Position numbers and translations under genes: made by a program. The notes under the pieces were generated by a model, which ran no database searches, was not told where the DNA came from, and saw only the letters and a list, made by a program, of their open reading frames with translations. Below are positions 1 to 7,222 of a stretch of DNA of 19,204 nucleotides, piece by piece. Source of the stretch: Erysipelotrichaceae bacterium (GTDB lineage: Bacteria > Bacillota_I > Bacilli_A > Erysipelotrichales > Erysipelotrichaceae); contig JAFZBT010000152.1 of the NCBI GenBank assembly GCA_017561615.1, positions 1 to 19,204 of the forward strand, written 5' to 3'. Position 1 is the first letter of the stretch. Every line of letters begins with the position of its first letter.

Positions 1-365
1 GCCAGATAGAGATAAATGGTTTCCTTGACAACGCCCGGGGAGGTGAAGAAGGAAGTCAGGAAGGTGATATTTGCGGCCCGGTAGCCGGTTTCTTCCTCCA
101 GCTCCCTGGCGGCGGCTTCAGCTGGATCCTCGCCCGCTTCCAGCATGCCGGCCGGCAGTTCCAGTATGGTCTGCTCGATGGCATGGCGGTACTGCTGGAC
201 CAGCATGATGTGGTCTTCGTCCTTAAAGGCCAGAATGCCGACGGCACCATTGAGGTGGAGGACGTCGCGGTAGCCGACGGAACCGTCGTCAAAGGTGACG
301 GTGTCGTGGGTCAGTTTGCAGACGCGGCCTTCATATATTACTTCTTCCCTGATTATCTCGTTCAT
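1..365 (-). CDS. Nudix hydrolase, ADP-ribose pyrophosphatase type (partial, 3' end off the window)
   Basis: This is the first 121 residues of a Nudix hydrolase, beginning MNEIIREEVIYEGRVCKL and cut off by the left window edge. A complete Nudix box is present on the minus strand at about residues 70-92: Gx5E, then x7, then RELEEETGY, matching the family signature G-x5-E-x7-R-E-U-x-E-E-x-G-U, whose glutamates bind the catalytic divalent metal. The upstream LVQQYRHAIEQ and LELPAGMLEAGE segments are characteristic of the ADP-ribose pyrophosphatase (NudF/YqkG) branch, which cleaves ADP-ribose to AMP and ribose-5-phosphate in the cytoplasm. The ATG at 365-363 has an AGGGGG Shine-Dalgarno at 379-374 (minus strand). 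The gene is divergent from the aconitase X operon across a 158-base intergenic region. Substrate assignment rests on family resemblance only. Confidence 0.9.
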   Translation of the reverse strand, partial: MNEIIREEVIYEGRVCKLTHDTVTFDDGSVGYRDVLHLNGAVGILAFKDEDHIMLVQQYRHAIEQTILELPAGMLEAGEDPAEAAARELEEETGYRAANITFLTSFFTSPGVVKETIYLYL

Positions 366-373
366 GGTGCTTT

Positions 374-379
374 CCCCCT
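374..379 (-). promoter_or_regulatory. Ribosome binding site of the Nudix gene
   Basis: AGGGGG on the minus strand, eight bases upstream of the ATG. It fixes the start at 365. I found no convincing minus-strand promoter: a TGGTAAACT extended -10 lookalike at 392-384 would place the transcript start inside this site. Confidence 0.6.
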
Positions 380-436
380 AATGAGTTTACCATATAATCA
401 GCGGCGGAAAAAGACGGACAGCGAGAGCATCAAAGT

Positions 437-454
437 ATGTGATTTCGTTCACAT
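437..454. promoter_or_regulatory. FNR/CRP-type operator palindrome
   Basis: ATGTGA-TTTCGT-TCACAT is a perfect 6+6 inverted repeat with a 6-base spacer. It contains TGTGA-N6-TCACA, the consensus recognised by CRP and by Bacillus-type Fnr proteins. Its centre is at 445.5, about 25 bases upstream of the start expected from the TATAAT at 459-464. It therefore covers the -35 position, which favours repression, although a second start site could change that. It sits between the divergent Nudix gene and the aconitase X operon. The palindrome is seen directly; the regulator is inferred and is not encoded in the window. Confidence 0.6.
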
Positions 455-455
455 G

Positions 456-464
456 TGTTATAAT
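456..464 (+). promoter_or_regulatory. Extended -10 promoter of the aconitase X operon
   Basis: TGTTATAAT gives a perfect TATAAT (459-464) preceded by the TGN extended -10 element. There is no good -35 at the correct spacing (TATGTG at 436-441), so the extended element probably carries recognition. The expected start near 471 leaves a leader of about 50 bases before the ATG at 524. Confidence 0.65.
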
Positions 465-523
465 ATAACCAACAAACCAGAACAGATAATTAACCTTATG
501 ATCCGGCGAAAGGAGGATGAACA

Positions 524-1804
524 ATGATTCTTAACGAAGAACTCAAGGCGGTTCAGAGAGGTGAACAGGGCGAAGCCATGGCGAAGGTTCTCAATACCCT
601 GATAATGTACGGGGAAGCCTTCGGGGCCAAGCGGATGGTCAAGATCACCGGAAAGATGGGGCATGCCGTCATCGGTACCGGTTCACTGACCTGGAAACCT
701 GTCTTTGACCTGATGCAGAAACTTATCGACGGCGGAGCGCTGCCCCGGCAGAGCTTCACCACTGACCCCCGGGGCATTGAAGACCATGTACCGATCTCGT
801 TTGCGGACAAGGCGATGTTCAAGCTGATCTTCTCCAACCAGAAGCGGATGGAGAAACAGTGGAAGCTGATGGGCATCAAGGATGAAAACGCCTATACCTG
901 CACCTGCTACATGGACGAGGTCGGCAACATTCCCAACCGGGGCGACATTCTCGGCTGGGCGGAATCCTCGGCTGTCTCCTATGCCAACTCCGTGCTGGGA
1001 GCCCGGTGCAACCGCAACTCCGGCATCCTGGAACTGATGAGCAACATTCTGGGCTACGTTCCCGAATTCGGCTTACTGACTGACGAAGGCCGCAAGGCGG
1101 ACTGGATCATCGATGTCCAGTGCAGCCAGCTGCCCGAACCTCAGCTGTTGGGCAGCGCCATCGGCTTCAAGTGCGTAGAGGACGTTCCCTACATCAGAGG
1201 ACTCGACAAATTCCTGGGCAGGGAGCTTACCCAGAGCGTCAAGGACTACCTGAAGGACATGGGCGCCGCCAGCGCCTCCAACGGCTCGGTAGGTCTTTAC
1301 CACGTTGAGCATCTGACCCCAGAGGCCGTTGATCTGGGAAAGAAACTGGTCAGGAAGAACGCTCAGACCTTTGTGATCGACGACGCTGAGATCGCCCGGG
1401 TCAAGGCTTCCTATCCGGTTGCCTGGACTTCCGAAGGCCAACCGCAGATGGCCTTTGCCGGCTGTCCGCACTTCTCGCTCAGTCAGCTGTGCGACTGGAC
1501 GGAAAGACTGAATGAAGGACTGAAGAGAAACGGCCGTGACAAGGTCACGATCCCGGTGATCTTCTGTGCCGCTCCCGATGTCCGGGCGCATTTCGAAAAG
1601 GATTATCCCGAGCAGGCTAACAGGCTGAAGGAGATCGGCGTGACCGTCAGCGGCCTGTGCCCGCTTTCCTATACTTCCAACCCGCTGACCGACAAGACCA
1701 GGATCATTACCTGTTCCAACAAGCTGCGCTACTACTCCAAGGCCCGCTTCTACAGTGAAAGCGAGCTGGTGGAGATCGTGACAGGAGGTGTCAACAATGG
1801 CTAA
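524..1804 (+). CDS. Aconitase X large (catalytic) subunit, DUF521 family
   Basis: This 426-residue protein matches the aconitase X catalytic subunit, a cytoplasmic iron-dependent dehydratase of the aconitase superfamily. Characterised members dehydrate cis-3-hydroxy-L-proline (bacteria) or mevalonate 5-phosphate (archaea). Visible family features are TCTCYMDE (C126, C128), the segment ending GARCNRNSG (C162), AGCPHFS (C314), SGLCPLSY (C379) and a C-terminal TCSNKLRYYS (C397). Some of these cysteines are expected to hold the iron centre. The ATG at 524 has AGGAGG at 511-516, seven bases away. The stop overlaps the small-subunit start by 8 bases, the usual gene order for two-subunit aconitase X. 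No proline racemase or pyrroline-carboxylate reductase, frequent neighbours of the hydroxyproline enzyme, is present. The next gene is an enoate-reductase-like enzyme instead, so the substrate is left open. Confidence 0.9.
   Translation: MILNEELKAVQRGEQGEAMAKVLNTLIMYGEAFGAKRMVKITGKMGHAVIGTGSLTWKPVFDLMQKLIDGGALPRQSFTTDPRGIEDHVPISFADKAMFKLIFSNQKRMEKQWKLMGIKDENAYTCTCYMDEVGNIPNRGDILGWAESSAVSYANSVLGARCNRNSGILELMSNILGYVPEFGLLTDEGRKADWIIDVQCSQLPEPQLLGSAIGFKCVEDVPYIRGLDKFLGRELTQSVKDYLKDMGAASASNGSVGLYHVEHLTPEAVDLGKKLVRKNAQTFVIDDAEIARVKASYPVAWTSEGQPQMAFAGCPHFSLSQLCDWTERLNEGLKRNGRDKVTIPVIFCAAPDVRAHFEKDYPEQANRLKEIGVTVSGLCPLSYTSNPLTDKTRIITCSNKLRYYSKARFYSESELVEIVTGGVNNG
1783..1788 (+). promoter_or_regulatory. 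Ribosome binding site that decides the small-subunit start
   Basis: AGGAGG lies eight bases before the ATG at 1797. An in-frame GTG at 1788 overlaps this site and therefore cannot be the start. Confidence 0.8.
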
Positions 1805-2255
1805 GACCTTTAAGGGACGCGTTGTCGTACCGGGAAATGTCCAGGCAGAAGCCCTGGTCACTCATACCGGTTTCAATACTCTGGCCTCGCTGAAGACGGC
1901 CGGGTCCTTCCTCAACAAAAAGGGCGAGATCCAGGACCACAACAATCCGGAACTCTATAAGAAGAAGATGCCCGGCAAGGCCCTGTGCCTGCCGGAGACC
2001 ATCGGCTCAACCACCGGCGGCATGGTGCTTTACTGCGCCGCCTCCATGGGCGTGGGCCCCAGCTGCATGCTCTTCAGCAAGCCGGCCGATACCCTGGCCG
2101 TTGCCGGAGCCGTGCTGACCTACAACTGGTCCGACCATCCGATCGTCTGTGTTGACTCCCTGGGCGAGGAATTCCTGGAATATGTCAGGGAAGGCGACCG
2201 GATAGCGGTCAGTGAAGACGGAACCGTGACCGTGGAAGGAGAAAACCATGGATAA
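1797..2255 (+). CDS. Aconitase X small (swivelling-domain) subunit, DUF126 family
   Basis: This 152-residue protein begins MAKTFKGRVVVPGNVQAEAL. It matches the swivelling-domain subunit of aconitase X, which closes over the active site of the large subunit. The family signature is the glycine/serine/threonine loop IGSTTGGMVLYCAASMGVGP (about residues 69-88), followed by ADTLAVAGAVL and DHPIVCVD. The C-terminal REGDRIAVSEDGTVTVEG is the usual hairpin of the domain. The start is the ATG at 1797, supported by AGGAGG at 1783-1788; the in-frame GTG nine bases earlier lies on that site. It overlaps both neighbours by 8 bases (1797-1804 and 2248-2255), so the three genes are probably translationally coupled and made in proportion. 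Confidence in the subunit assignment is high; the reaction depends on the unknown substrate of the complex. Confidence 0.88.
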   Translation: MAKTFKGRVVVPGNVQAEALVTHTGFNTLASLKTAGSFLNKKGEIQDHNNPELYKKKMPGKALCLPETIGSTTGGMVLYCAASMGVGPSCMLFSKPADTLAVAGAVLTYNWSDHPIVCVDSLGEEFLEYVREGDRIAVSEDGTVTVEGENHG

Positions 2256-4308
2256 GCAGCTGGAACCGTTATTCACGCCCTGGAAGATAAACAACCTGAC
2301 CATCAAGAACCGCATCGTCCTGACCTCAATGGGCGGTACGGACCTGTTCGGCTGGATGGAGCCGCTGCACTTTGACAAGGACGGCGCCCGCTTCATCCTG
2401 GAAGTCGCCAAGAACAATGCCGGACTGGTGCTGCCGGGCTGTCAGCCGGTCTACAACCCGATGCTGGGCCAGTGGCTGCACACCAATAAGAAGATGTACC
2501 GCGATCTGAAGAAGTGGATGCCGAAGTTCCATGAGACCGGCGCCAAGCTGTTCGTTCAGCTGACGGCCGGCTTCGGGCGCTCCTTCACCATCTCCCCGAT
2601 GATGGAGAAGCTCTATGGCAACAAGGTCCTGCGGGCGGTCTCCAAGCCGTTCATGAACCTGGACAGAATAACGGCTTCGGCTTCCCCGGCGCCCAACCGC
2701 TGGAGCGACAAGGTGCCTTCCAGGCAGATGACCAAAGAGGAGATCCAGCAGTACATCGATTCCTTCGCCAAGTGCTCGAAACTGCTGAAGGAAGCCGGCG
2801 TTGACGGCGTGGAGATCCATGCCGTCCATGAAGGCTACCTGCTGGACCAGTTTACCCTGAAGTACGTCAACCACCGCTGCGACGAATACGGCGGCTCATT
2901 CGAGAACCGCTACCGCTTCCCGGTGGAGATCGTTCAGGCCATCAAGAAAGAGTGCGGGCAGGACTTCCCGGTCTCCCTGCGCTATTCCGTGGTTTCCAAG
3001 ACCAAGGGCTTCCGGAGAGGAGCGCTGCCGGGAGAGGAATATGAGGAAGCCGGACGGGACTTCGAAGAATCCGTCCAGGCAGCTCAGTATCTCAAGGACG
3101 CCGGCTATGACATGCTCAACTGCGATAACGGTACCTATGACGCCTGGTACTGGGCGCATCCGCCGATCTACATGCCGGAGAACTGCAACCTCGCCGATGT
3201 CGAAGCTTTGCGCGAGAAGGTCGACATCCCGGTCGTCTGCGCCGGCCGTCTGGACGTCCGGACGGCAGCCCGCTCGATTTCCGAAGGCAAGCTGGACGGC
3301 GCCGGCTTTGCCCGCAACTTCCTGGCCGATCAGCAGTGGGTCACCAAGCTGATGGAAGGCCGGGAAACGGACATCCGCCCCTGCATCCTGTGCCATAACG
3401 GCTGCTTCAACATGTCCCACTACAGGGGCGTGCCCAACGATCAGGACCTCAGCGACAGCCTGCATCTGTCCCGCTGCGCGGTAAACGCCGAGACGATGCA
3501 GTGGAACAGGCACAGGATCGTGCCCGCCAAGAACCCCAGGACCGTCAACATCATCGGCGGGGGCATCGGCGGCATGGAAGCGGCCCGGGTGCTGAAGCTG
3601 CGCGGCCATAATCCCATCATCTATGAAAAGAGCGATGAACTGGGCGGCACCTTCATTCCCGCCTCGGCGGAATCCTACAAGGGCAAGCTCAGAGACCTGC
3701 TGGCCTGGTACCGCCGGCAGATGAGCGAACTGGGCATTGAAGTCCGCTTCAACCAGGAGATCCGCTCCATCAAGGAACTCTCCGATGATCCGGTGATCAT
3801 TGCGACCGGCTCCGTACCCATCACCTTAAGAAGCGTGAAGGGTCAGGAGAAGATGGTTGAAGCCTGCCAGTATCTCAACGGTGAAAAGCCGGTCGGCCAG
3901 AAGGTGGCCGTCATCGGCGGCGGTCTGACCGGCTGCGAGATCGCCTATGAACTCTTCCTGCAGGGCAAGCAGCCCGTCATCGTGGAGATGAAGGACGACC
4001 TGATCCCCCAGAAGGGCGTCTGCCTGGCCAACAGTTCCTACCTGCGCGAATACTTCGCCTGGAAAGAGGTTCCGGTCTTCCTGCAGACTACCCTCAGGGA
4101 AGTTCAGGACGGCAAAATCATCTGCACTGACAAAGAAGGAAAACAGATCGAAATCGAAGTTGATTCCGTCATCAGCGCCGTCGGCTACCTGCCGGCTCCC
4201 TTAAGCGGTCAGGACCGCAAGGATGTCCAGCTGGTCGGCGACTGCAAGTCGGTCGGCAACCTGAGGACGGTCATCTGGAGCGCCTACGAGGCGGCCATGA
4301 AGATCTGA
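2248..4308 (+). CDS. Enoate-reductase/BaiCD-like NADH:flavin oxidoreductase (FMN, 4Fe-4S, FAD)
   Basis: This 686-residue protein has the full layout of the 2,4-dienoyl-CoA reductase/2-enoate reductase family. An Old Yellow Enzyme-type FMN TIM barrel spans about residues 1-370. The active-site segment EIHAVHEGYLLDQF (H191, H194) carries the extra residue after the second histidine that I associate with the enoate reductase and BaiCD branch. A 4Fe-4S cysteine set follows at C379, C382, C386 and C410; the last gap is 23 residues. FAD- and NAD-binding Rossmann motifs are IIGGGIGGMEAAR (from 435) and VIGGGLTGCEIA (from 555). Such enzymes take electrons from NAD(P)H through FAD, Fe-S and FMN to reduce an activated C=C bond in the cytoplasm. 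The start overlaps the previous gene by 8 bases and has a GGAAGGAGA site at 2234-2242. A dehydratase next to an alkene reductase suggests one pathway, which is inference. Confidence 0.88.
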   Translation: MDKQLEPLFTPWKINNLTIKNRIVLTSMGGTDLFGWMEPLHFDKDGARFILEVAKNNAGLVLPGCQPVYNPMLGQWLHTNKKMYRDLKKWMPKFHETGAKLFVQLTAGFGRSFTISPMMEKLYGNKVLRAVSKPFMNLDRITASASPAPNRWSDKVPSRQMTKEEIQQYIDSFAKCSKLLKEAGVDGVEIHAVHEGYLLDQFTLKYVNHRCDEYGGSFENRYRFPVEIVQAIKKECGQDFPVSLRYSVVSKTKGFRRGALPGEEYEEAGRDFEESVQAAQYLKDAGYDMLNCDNGTYDAWYWAHPPIYMPENCNLADVEALREKVDIPVVCAGRLDVRTAARSISEGKLDGAGFARNFLADQQWVTKLMEGRETDIRPCILCHNGCFNMSHYRGVPNDQDLSDSLHLSRCAVNAETMQWNRHRIVPAKNPRTVNIIGGGIGGMEAARVLKLRGHNPIIYEKSDELGGTFIPASAESYKGKLRDLLAWYRRQMSELGIEVRFNQEIRSIKELSDDPVIIATGSVPITLRSVKGQEKMVEACQYLNGEKPVGQKVAVIGGGLTGCEIAYELFLQGKQPVIVEMKDDLIPQKGVCLANSSYLREYFAWKEVPVFLQTTLREVQDGKIICTDKEGKQIEIEVDSVISAVGYLPAPLSGQDRKDVQLVGDCKSVGNLRTVIWSAYEAAMKI

Positions 4309-4333
4309 TCGCCATAAGTATAAGTAATCAGTC

Positions 4334-4361
4334 AAAGACCTGCGCCGGCGCAGGTCTTTTT
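4334..4361 (+). terminator. Rho-independent terminator of the aconitase X operon
   Basis: AAAGACCTGCGCC-GGCGCAGGTCTTT is a 13+13 perfect palindrome running into a T tract (4357-4361). It lies 25 bases after the stop codon. The A-rich 5' flank is too short to call it bidirectional. Confidence 0.92.
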
Positions 4362-4381
4362 CTGTAAGCGCAGGGGAATGG

Positions 4382-4387
4382 TATAAT
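4382..4387 (+). promoter_or_regulatory. -10 element for the beta-CASP pair
   Basis: Perfect TATAAT. The -35 position at 17-base spacing (TTTCTG, 4359-4364) falls in the T tract of the terminator just upstream and is a weak match. A start near 4394 leaves only about 20 bases before the ATG at 4414. Confidence 0.55.
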
Positions 4388-4400
4388 GAAGACGGAAAAT

Positions 4401-4407
4401 GAGGAAA
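4401..4407 (+). promoter_or_regulatory. Ribosome binding site that decides the start at 4414
   Basis: GAGGAAA lies seven bases before the ATG at 4414. The earlier in-frame ATG at 4399 has no such site and would have a leader of only about five bases. Confidence 0.55.
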
Positions 4408-4413
4408 CAGCCA

Positions 4414-5820
4414 ATGGAAAACAGAACCTCAATCGTCTTCTACAGCGGGCTCGACAGCATCGGCGGGGTCATCATGGAAGTGAGATACGGAAACAGCCGC
4501 GTCTTCTTTGAGGCCGGAACCGCCTATAATCCCGGCTTTGACATGTTCGACGGCCAGGTCAGGCTGAGAAGGAATTTCATCAGCGACTACCTGTGGGTCG
4601 GCGAGATACCCATGATCGACGGCATTTACCGCCGGCAGGACATTGAAAGATATCCCGGTCTGACGGCGGCCGAAGACTGGAAGGAGGGACCGCAGGCTTT
4701 CTTCATCACCCATCTGCACCTGGACCACATGCGCATGATGGGCATGATCTCACCGCTGGTACCGGTCTATCTGTCCGCCCCCGCTCAGAAGATCGAAAAG
4801 GCGCTGGAGGAAGTCGGAGAAGGCGTCGATAGCGTCAGGGACTTCAATTATTCCGACATGGGCGAGATCACCACCGTCGGCGAGATAACGGTGCGGCGGT
4901 TCATTCTCAACGACGATTCCTATCAGGACTATTCCTTCTACATCGAAACGCCGGATCTGAAGATCCATCATACCGGCGATCTGTTCGTCTACGGCAAGTA
5001 CGGCGAAAACGTCAGAAAGGAAGCTGCCTTTCTGGCGGTCAGGCAGATCGACATTCTGGTCTGCGAAGGCACCCGCTTCTTCCCCGGTGATGAAGACAGG
5101 GAAATCGAACCGGCCTACTGGCCGGTAAGGGGCATGATCAGCCGGCAGCGCTTTGATGAAATCACCGCTCAGAGAATCAGCGGTTTCGCCGGTCTGGTCG
5201 TCTTCAATTACTACGAACGGGAAATGAGCGATGTCATGGCCTTTGAGAAATACGCTGAGGAAAGCGGCAGGAAGCTGGTCTATGAACCGGAGAGCGCCCA
5301 CATCATCAACCGCTTCTTCCATAAGCCGGTCAGGATACTCATCCCGGACCGCACAGACACGCCGGATTACTATGATGGCATCGCCGCATACAACATGGTC
5401 ATGGAAAAGCAGGACATCCTGGCGCAGCCGGAGAAGTATCTGGTCCAGAACACCTATTCCAACCTGCTCGAGCTGCTCGATTACCGCCATGTCCCAACGC
5501 TTTACCTGCATTACTCGGGGACGCCTTTGGGCGAATTCGATCCCCGCTATTTCAACATGAAGAGAATCGTCGAACTGGCCGGCATGCAGTACGTCAAGGC
5601 CTACGAGACGGAAGAGGGCTATTTCTCTCCCCATGCCGAAAAGGGCCAGATACTGGCCTACATTGACATGGTCTCAGCCAGACTGGTCGTCCCGGCCCAC
5701 AGTTCCGGGCGCCGGGCGATGATCGCCCATCTGAAATGCCCGTATTATTACGCTTCGCTGAGAGAGCGCTATGTCTACGACCGGGAAAGAAATACCCTGG
5801 AGGTAACGGAAAATGTCTGA
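4414..5820 (+). CDS. Beta-CASP-like metallo-beta-lactamase-fold protein, first paralogue (one metal ligand replaced)
   Basis: This 468-residue cytoplasmic protein has no signal peptide. It carries the metallo-beta-lactamase core HLHLDH (H100, H102, D104, H105), HTGD (D189) and a final histidine in LVVPAHS (H429). Segments resembling beta-CASP nucleases such as RNase J and CPSF73 are present: ILVCEGTRF (motif A acid, E218), FNYYEREMSDVMAFEKYAEE, LYLHYSGTPLGEFD and FSPHAEKGQ (motif B histidine, H407). At 468 residues it is shorter than RNase J, which is around 550. At the position of the third core histidine it reads NDD, with D167 where the downstream paralogue has H163 in SDH, so metal binding or activity may be altered. 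I chose the ATG at 4414 over 4399 on ribosome-binding-site and leader grounds. It overlaps the next gene by 8 bases. Fold and family are clear; the nucleic-acid substrate is inferred. Confidence 0.82.
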   Translation: MENRTSIVFYSGLDSIGGVIMEVRYGNSRVFFEAGTAYNPGFDMFDGQVRLRRNFISDYLWVGEIPMIDGIYRRQDIERYPGLTAAEDWKEGPQAFFITHLHLDHMRMMGMISPLVPVYLSAPAQKIEKALEEVGEGVDSVRDFNYSDMGEITTVGEITVRRFILNDDSYQDYSFYIETPDLKIHHTGDLFVYGKYGENVRKEAAFLAVRQIDILVCEGTRFFPGDEDREIEPAYWPVRGMISRQRFDEITAQRISGFAGLVVFNYYEREMSDVMAFEKYAEESGRKLVYEPESAHIINRFFHKPVRILIPDRTDTPDYYDGIAAYNMVMEKQDILAQPEKYLVQNTYSNLLELLDYRHVPTLYLHYSGTPLGEFDPRYFNMKRIVELAGMQYVKAYETEEGYFSPHAEKGQILAYIDMVSARLVVPAHSSGRRAMIAHLKCPYYYASLRERYVYDRERNTLEVTENV

Positions 5821-7204
5821 TACGAGGGTAAGATTCTACCGCGGCACCCGCGGCATGGGCATCGTCATTTCGGTCACTTATGACAAAGACCGCATCATCT
5901 TCGACTTCGGCGCTCCCTTTACCCCGCTGGCTCAGGTCTATGACGGGCTGGTAAGCCACCGCGAAAACAACCGGGTAAAGGACGCGATCCTGCTGGGCCG
6001 GATACCGGAAGTGCCCGGCGTCTTCGCGCGCAGGGATCTTCAGGATCTGAAACTGGAGCCTTACGAAGACTCACTGTATAATACCGCCGTCTTCATCTGT
6101 CACCTGCATCTGGACCACATGAGCGAGATCGACAAGATCCACCCGGCTGTGCCCGTCTACATTCATGAAGACGGACTGACGCTGCAGAAGGCGCTGGAGG
6201 AGGTCGGCTGGGAGAAACATTACCGCGACTATTCCGGCTTCCGCTACCATGAGCCGGTACACGTCGGTCAGATCACCGTCACCCCGGTGTTCTCCGATCA
6301 TCCCTGTCCGGGTTCCAGCGGCTTTGTGATCGAGACTCCCGATGCCGTTATCTTCTACAGCGGCGACATCCGCTTCCACGGCACCCAGGCAGACAGAGCC
6401 TGGAAGGAGATCGAGGAAGTGGCCCGCCGGCCTGTTGACCTTTTGATCGTCGATGCCACGACGACCTCGGCTTCCGAATTTGTCCATGACGAAAAGGATG
6501 AGGAACTGTTGCATCAGCCCGCAAAGGAGATCCTGCCGGGATGCCTGAGCGTGCAGGACATCTATGATCAGATCGCTTCCGACCTCCGGAACTCCCCGGC
6601 TCTGGGCGTCTATAACCCCTATCCCCGGGACGTGCAGATGCTGAAGGAGATGAAGCAGCTGGCCGAAGGCATCGGCCGCACCGCCGTCTATGAACCGGCC
6701 TACGCCTGGATCCTTTACCGCTGCACGGGCATCCGATCAGCCGTGATCTGGCCGGACAATGATGAGAAACATTCCTATTACCTAGAACTCAGAAAAGAGT
6801 TTGCGTCTGTGACAGCGGCAGAGATCGCCGCTCATCCGGAGAGCTATCTTCTGCAGAACAGCTACCGCAACATTCTCTCCCTGATCGATCTGGATGGCCT
6901 GGAAGGCCGGTACTACCATCTGCTGGGCGAACCGCTGGTGGAAGGCATGAAGGAATACGGCATCATGAAGAACATGATAAACAAGCTTGGCTTCTCCTTC
7001 CGTTCCTTCATCAATCTCTATTCCTTCTCCCACGCCTATCCCAACCAGCTGGCCTGGCTGGTGAAGACGGTCAATGCCAAAACGGTGGTGGCCGTGCACT
7101 CCAGGTGCCCGGAAAACCTCAATCCGGTCAACAGCGGGCAGTTCTTCCCTGAAGAGGGCGTGGAATACCGGCTGGCAGGCGGAAAACTGGTTGCCGAGGG
7201 ATAA
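5813..7204 (+). CDS. Beta-CASP-like metallo-beta-lactamase-fold hydrolase, second paralogue (complete active-site set)
   Basis: This 463-residue cytoplasmic protein is a tandem paralogue of the preceding gene. All expected metal-site residues are present: HLHLDH (H97, H99, D101, H102), SDH (H163), YSGD (D185) and the final histidine in VVAVHS (H429). Beta-CASP-type motifs are LLIVDATTT (D214), resembling DSTNA of RNase J, and FSHAYPNQLAWLV (H407). H407 and H429 have the same residue numbers as in the first paralogue, so the C-terminal halves align closely. The ATG at 5813 has GGAGGT at 5799-5804 and overlaps the upstream stop by 8 bases, indicating translational coupling. No terminator follows before the DUF4230 gene. 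An RNA nuclease-like role is inferred from fold; the family also includes DNA-acting and non-nuclease enzymes. Confidence 0.83.
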   Translation: MSDTRVRFYRGTRGMGIVISVTYDKDRIIFDFGAPFTPLAQVYDGLVSHRENNRVKDAILLGRIPEVPGVFARRDLQDLKLEPYEDSLYNTAVFICHLHLDHMSEIDKIHPAVPVYIHEDGLTLQKALEEVGWEKHYRDYSGFRYHEPVHVGQITVTPVFSDHPCPGSSGFVIETPDAVIFYSGDIRFHGTQADRAWKEIEEVARRPVDLLIVDATTTSASEFVHDEKDEELLHQPAKEILPGCLSVQDIYDQIASDLRNSPALGVYNPYPRDVQMLKEMKQLAEGIGRTAVYEPAYAWILYRCTGIRSAVIWPDNDEKHSYYLELRKEFASVTAAEIAAHPESYLLQNSYRNILSLIDLDGLEGRYYHLLGEPLVEGMKEYGIMKNMINKLGFSFRSFINLYSFSHAYPNQLAWLVKTVNAKTVVAVHSRCPENLNPVNSGQFFPEEGVEYRLAGGKLVAEG

Positions 7205-7222
7205 AAAGTCACAGATTTAAAA

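Noticed and set aside
384..392. TGGTAAACT extended -10 lookalike for the Nudix gene on the minus strand
   Set aside because: The implied transcript start would fall inside the Shine-Dalgarno sequence, and no -35 is visible.
56..527. Short open frames on both strands over the left edge
   Set aside because: They are out of frame with the Nudix gene, which carries a perfect Nudix box and a ribosome binding site. The plus-strand frame also runs through the operon promoter.
1073..1861. Minus-strand open frame of about 262 codons
   Set aside because: It is antisense to the aconitase X genes, whose families are clear, and its protein is low-complexity with no domain features.
4399..4413. Earlier in-frame ATG for the first beta-CASP-like gene
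   Set aside because: It has no ribosome binding site, and the predicted transcript starts only about five bases before it. The ATG at 4414 has GAGGAAA at a good distance.
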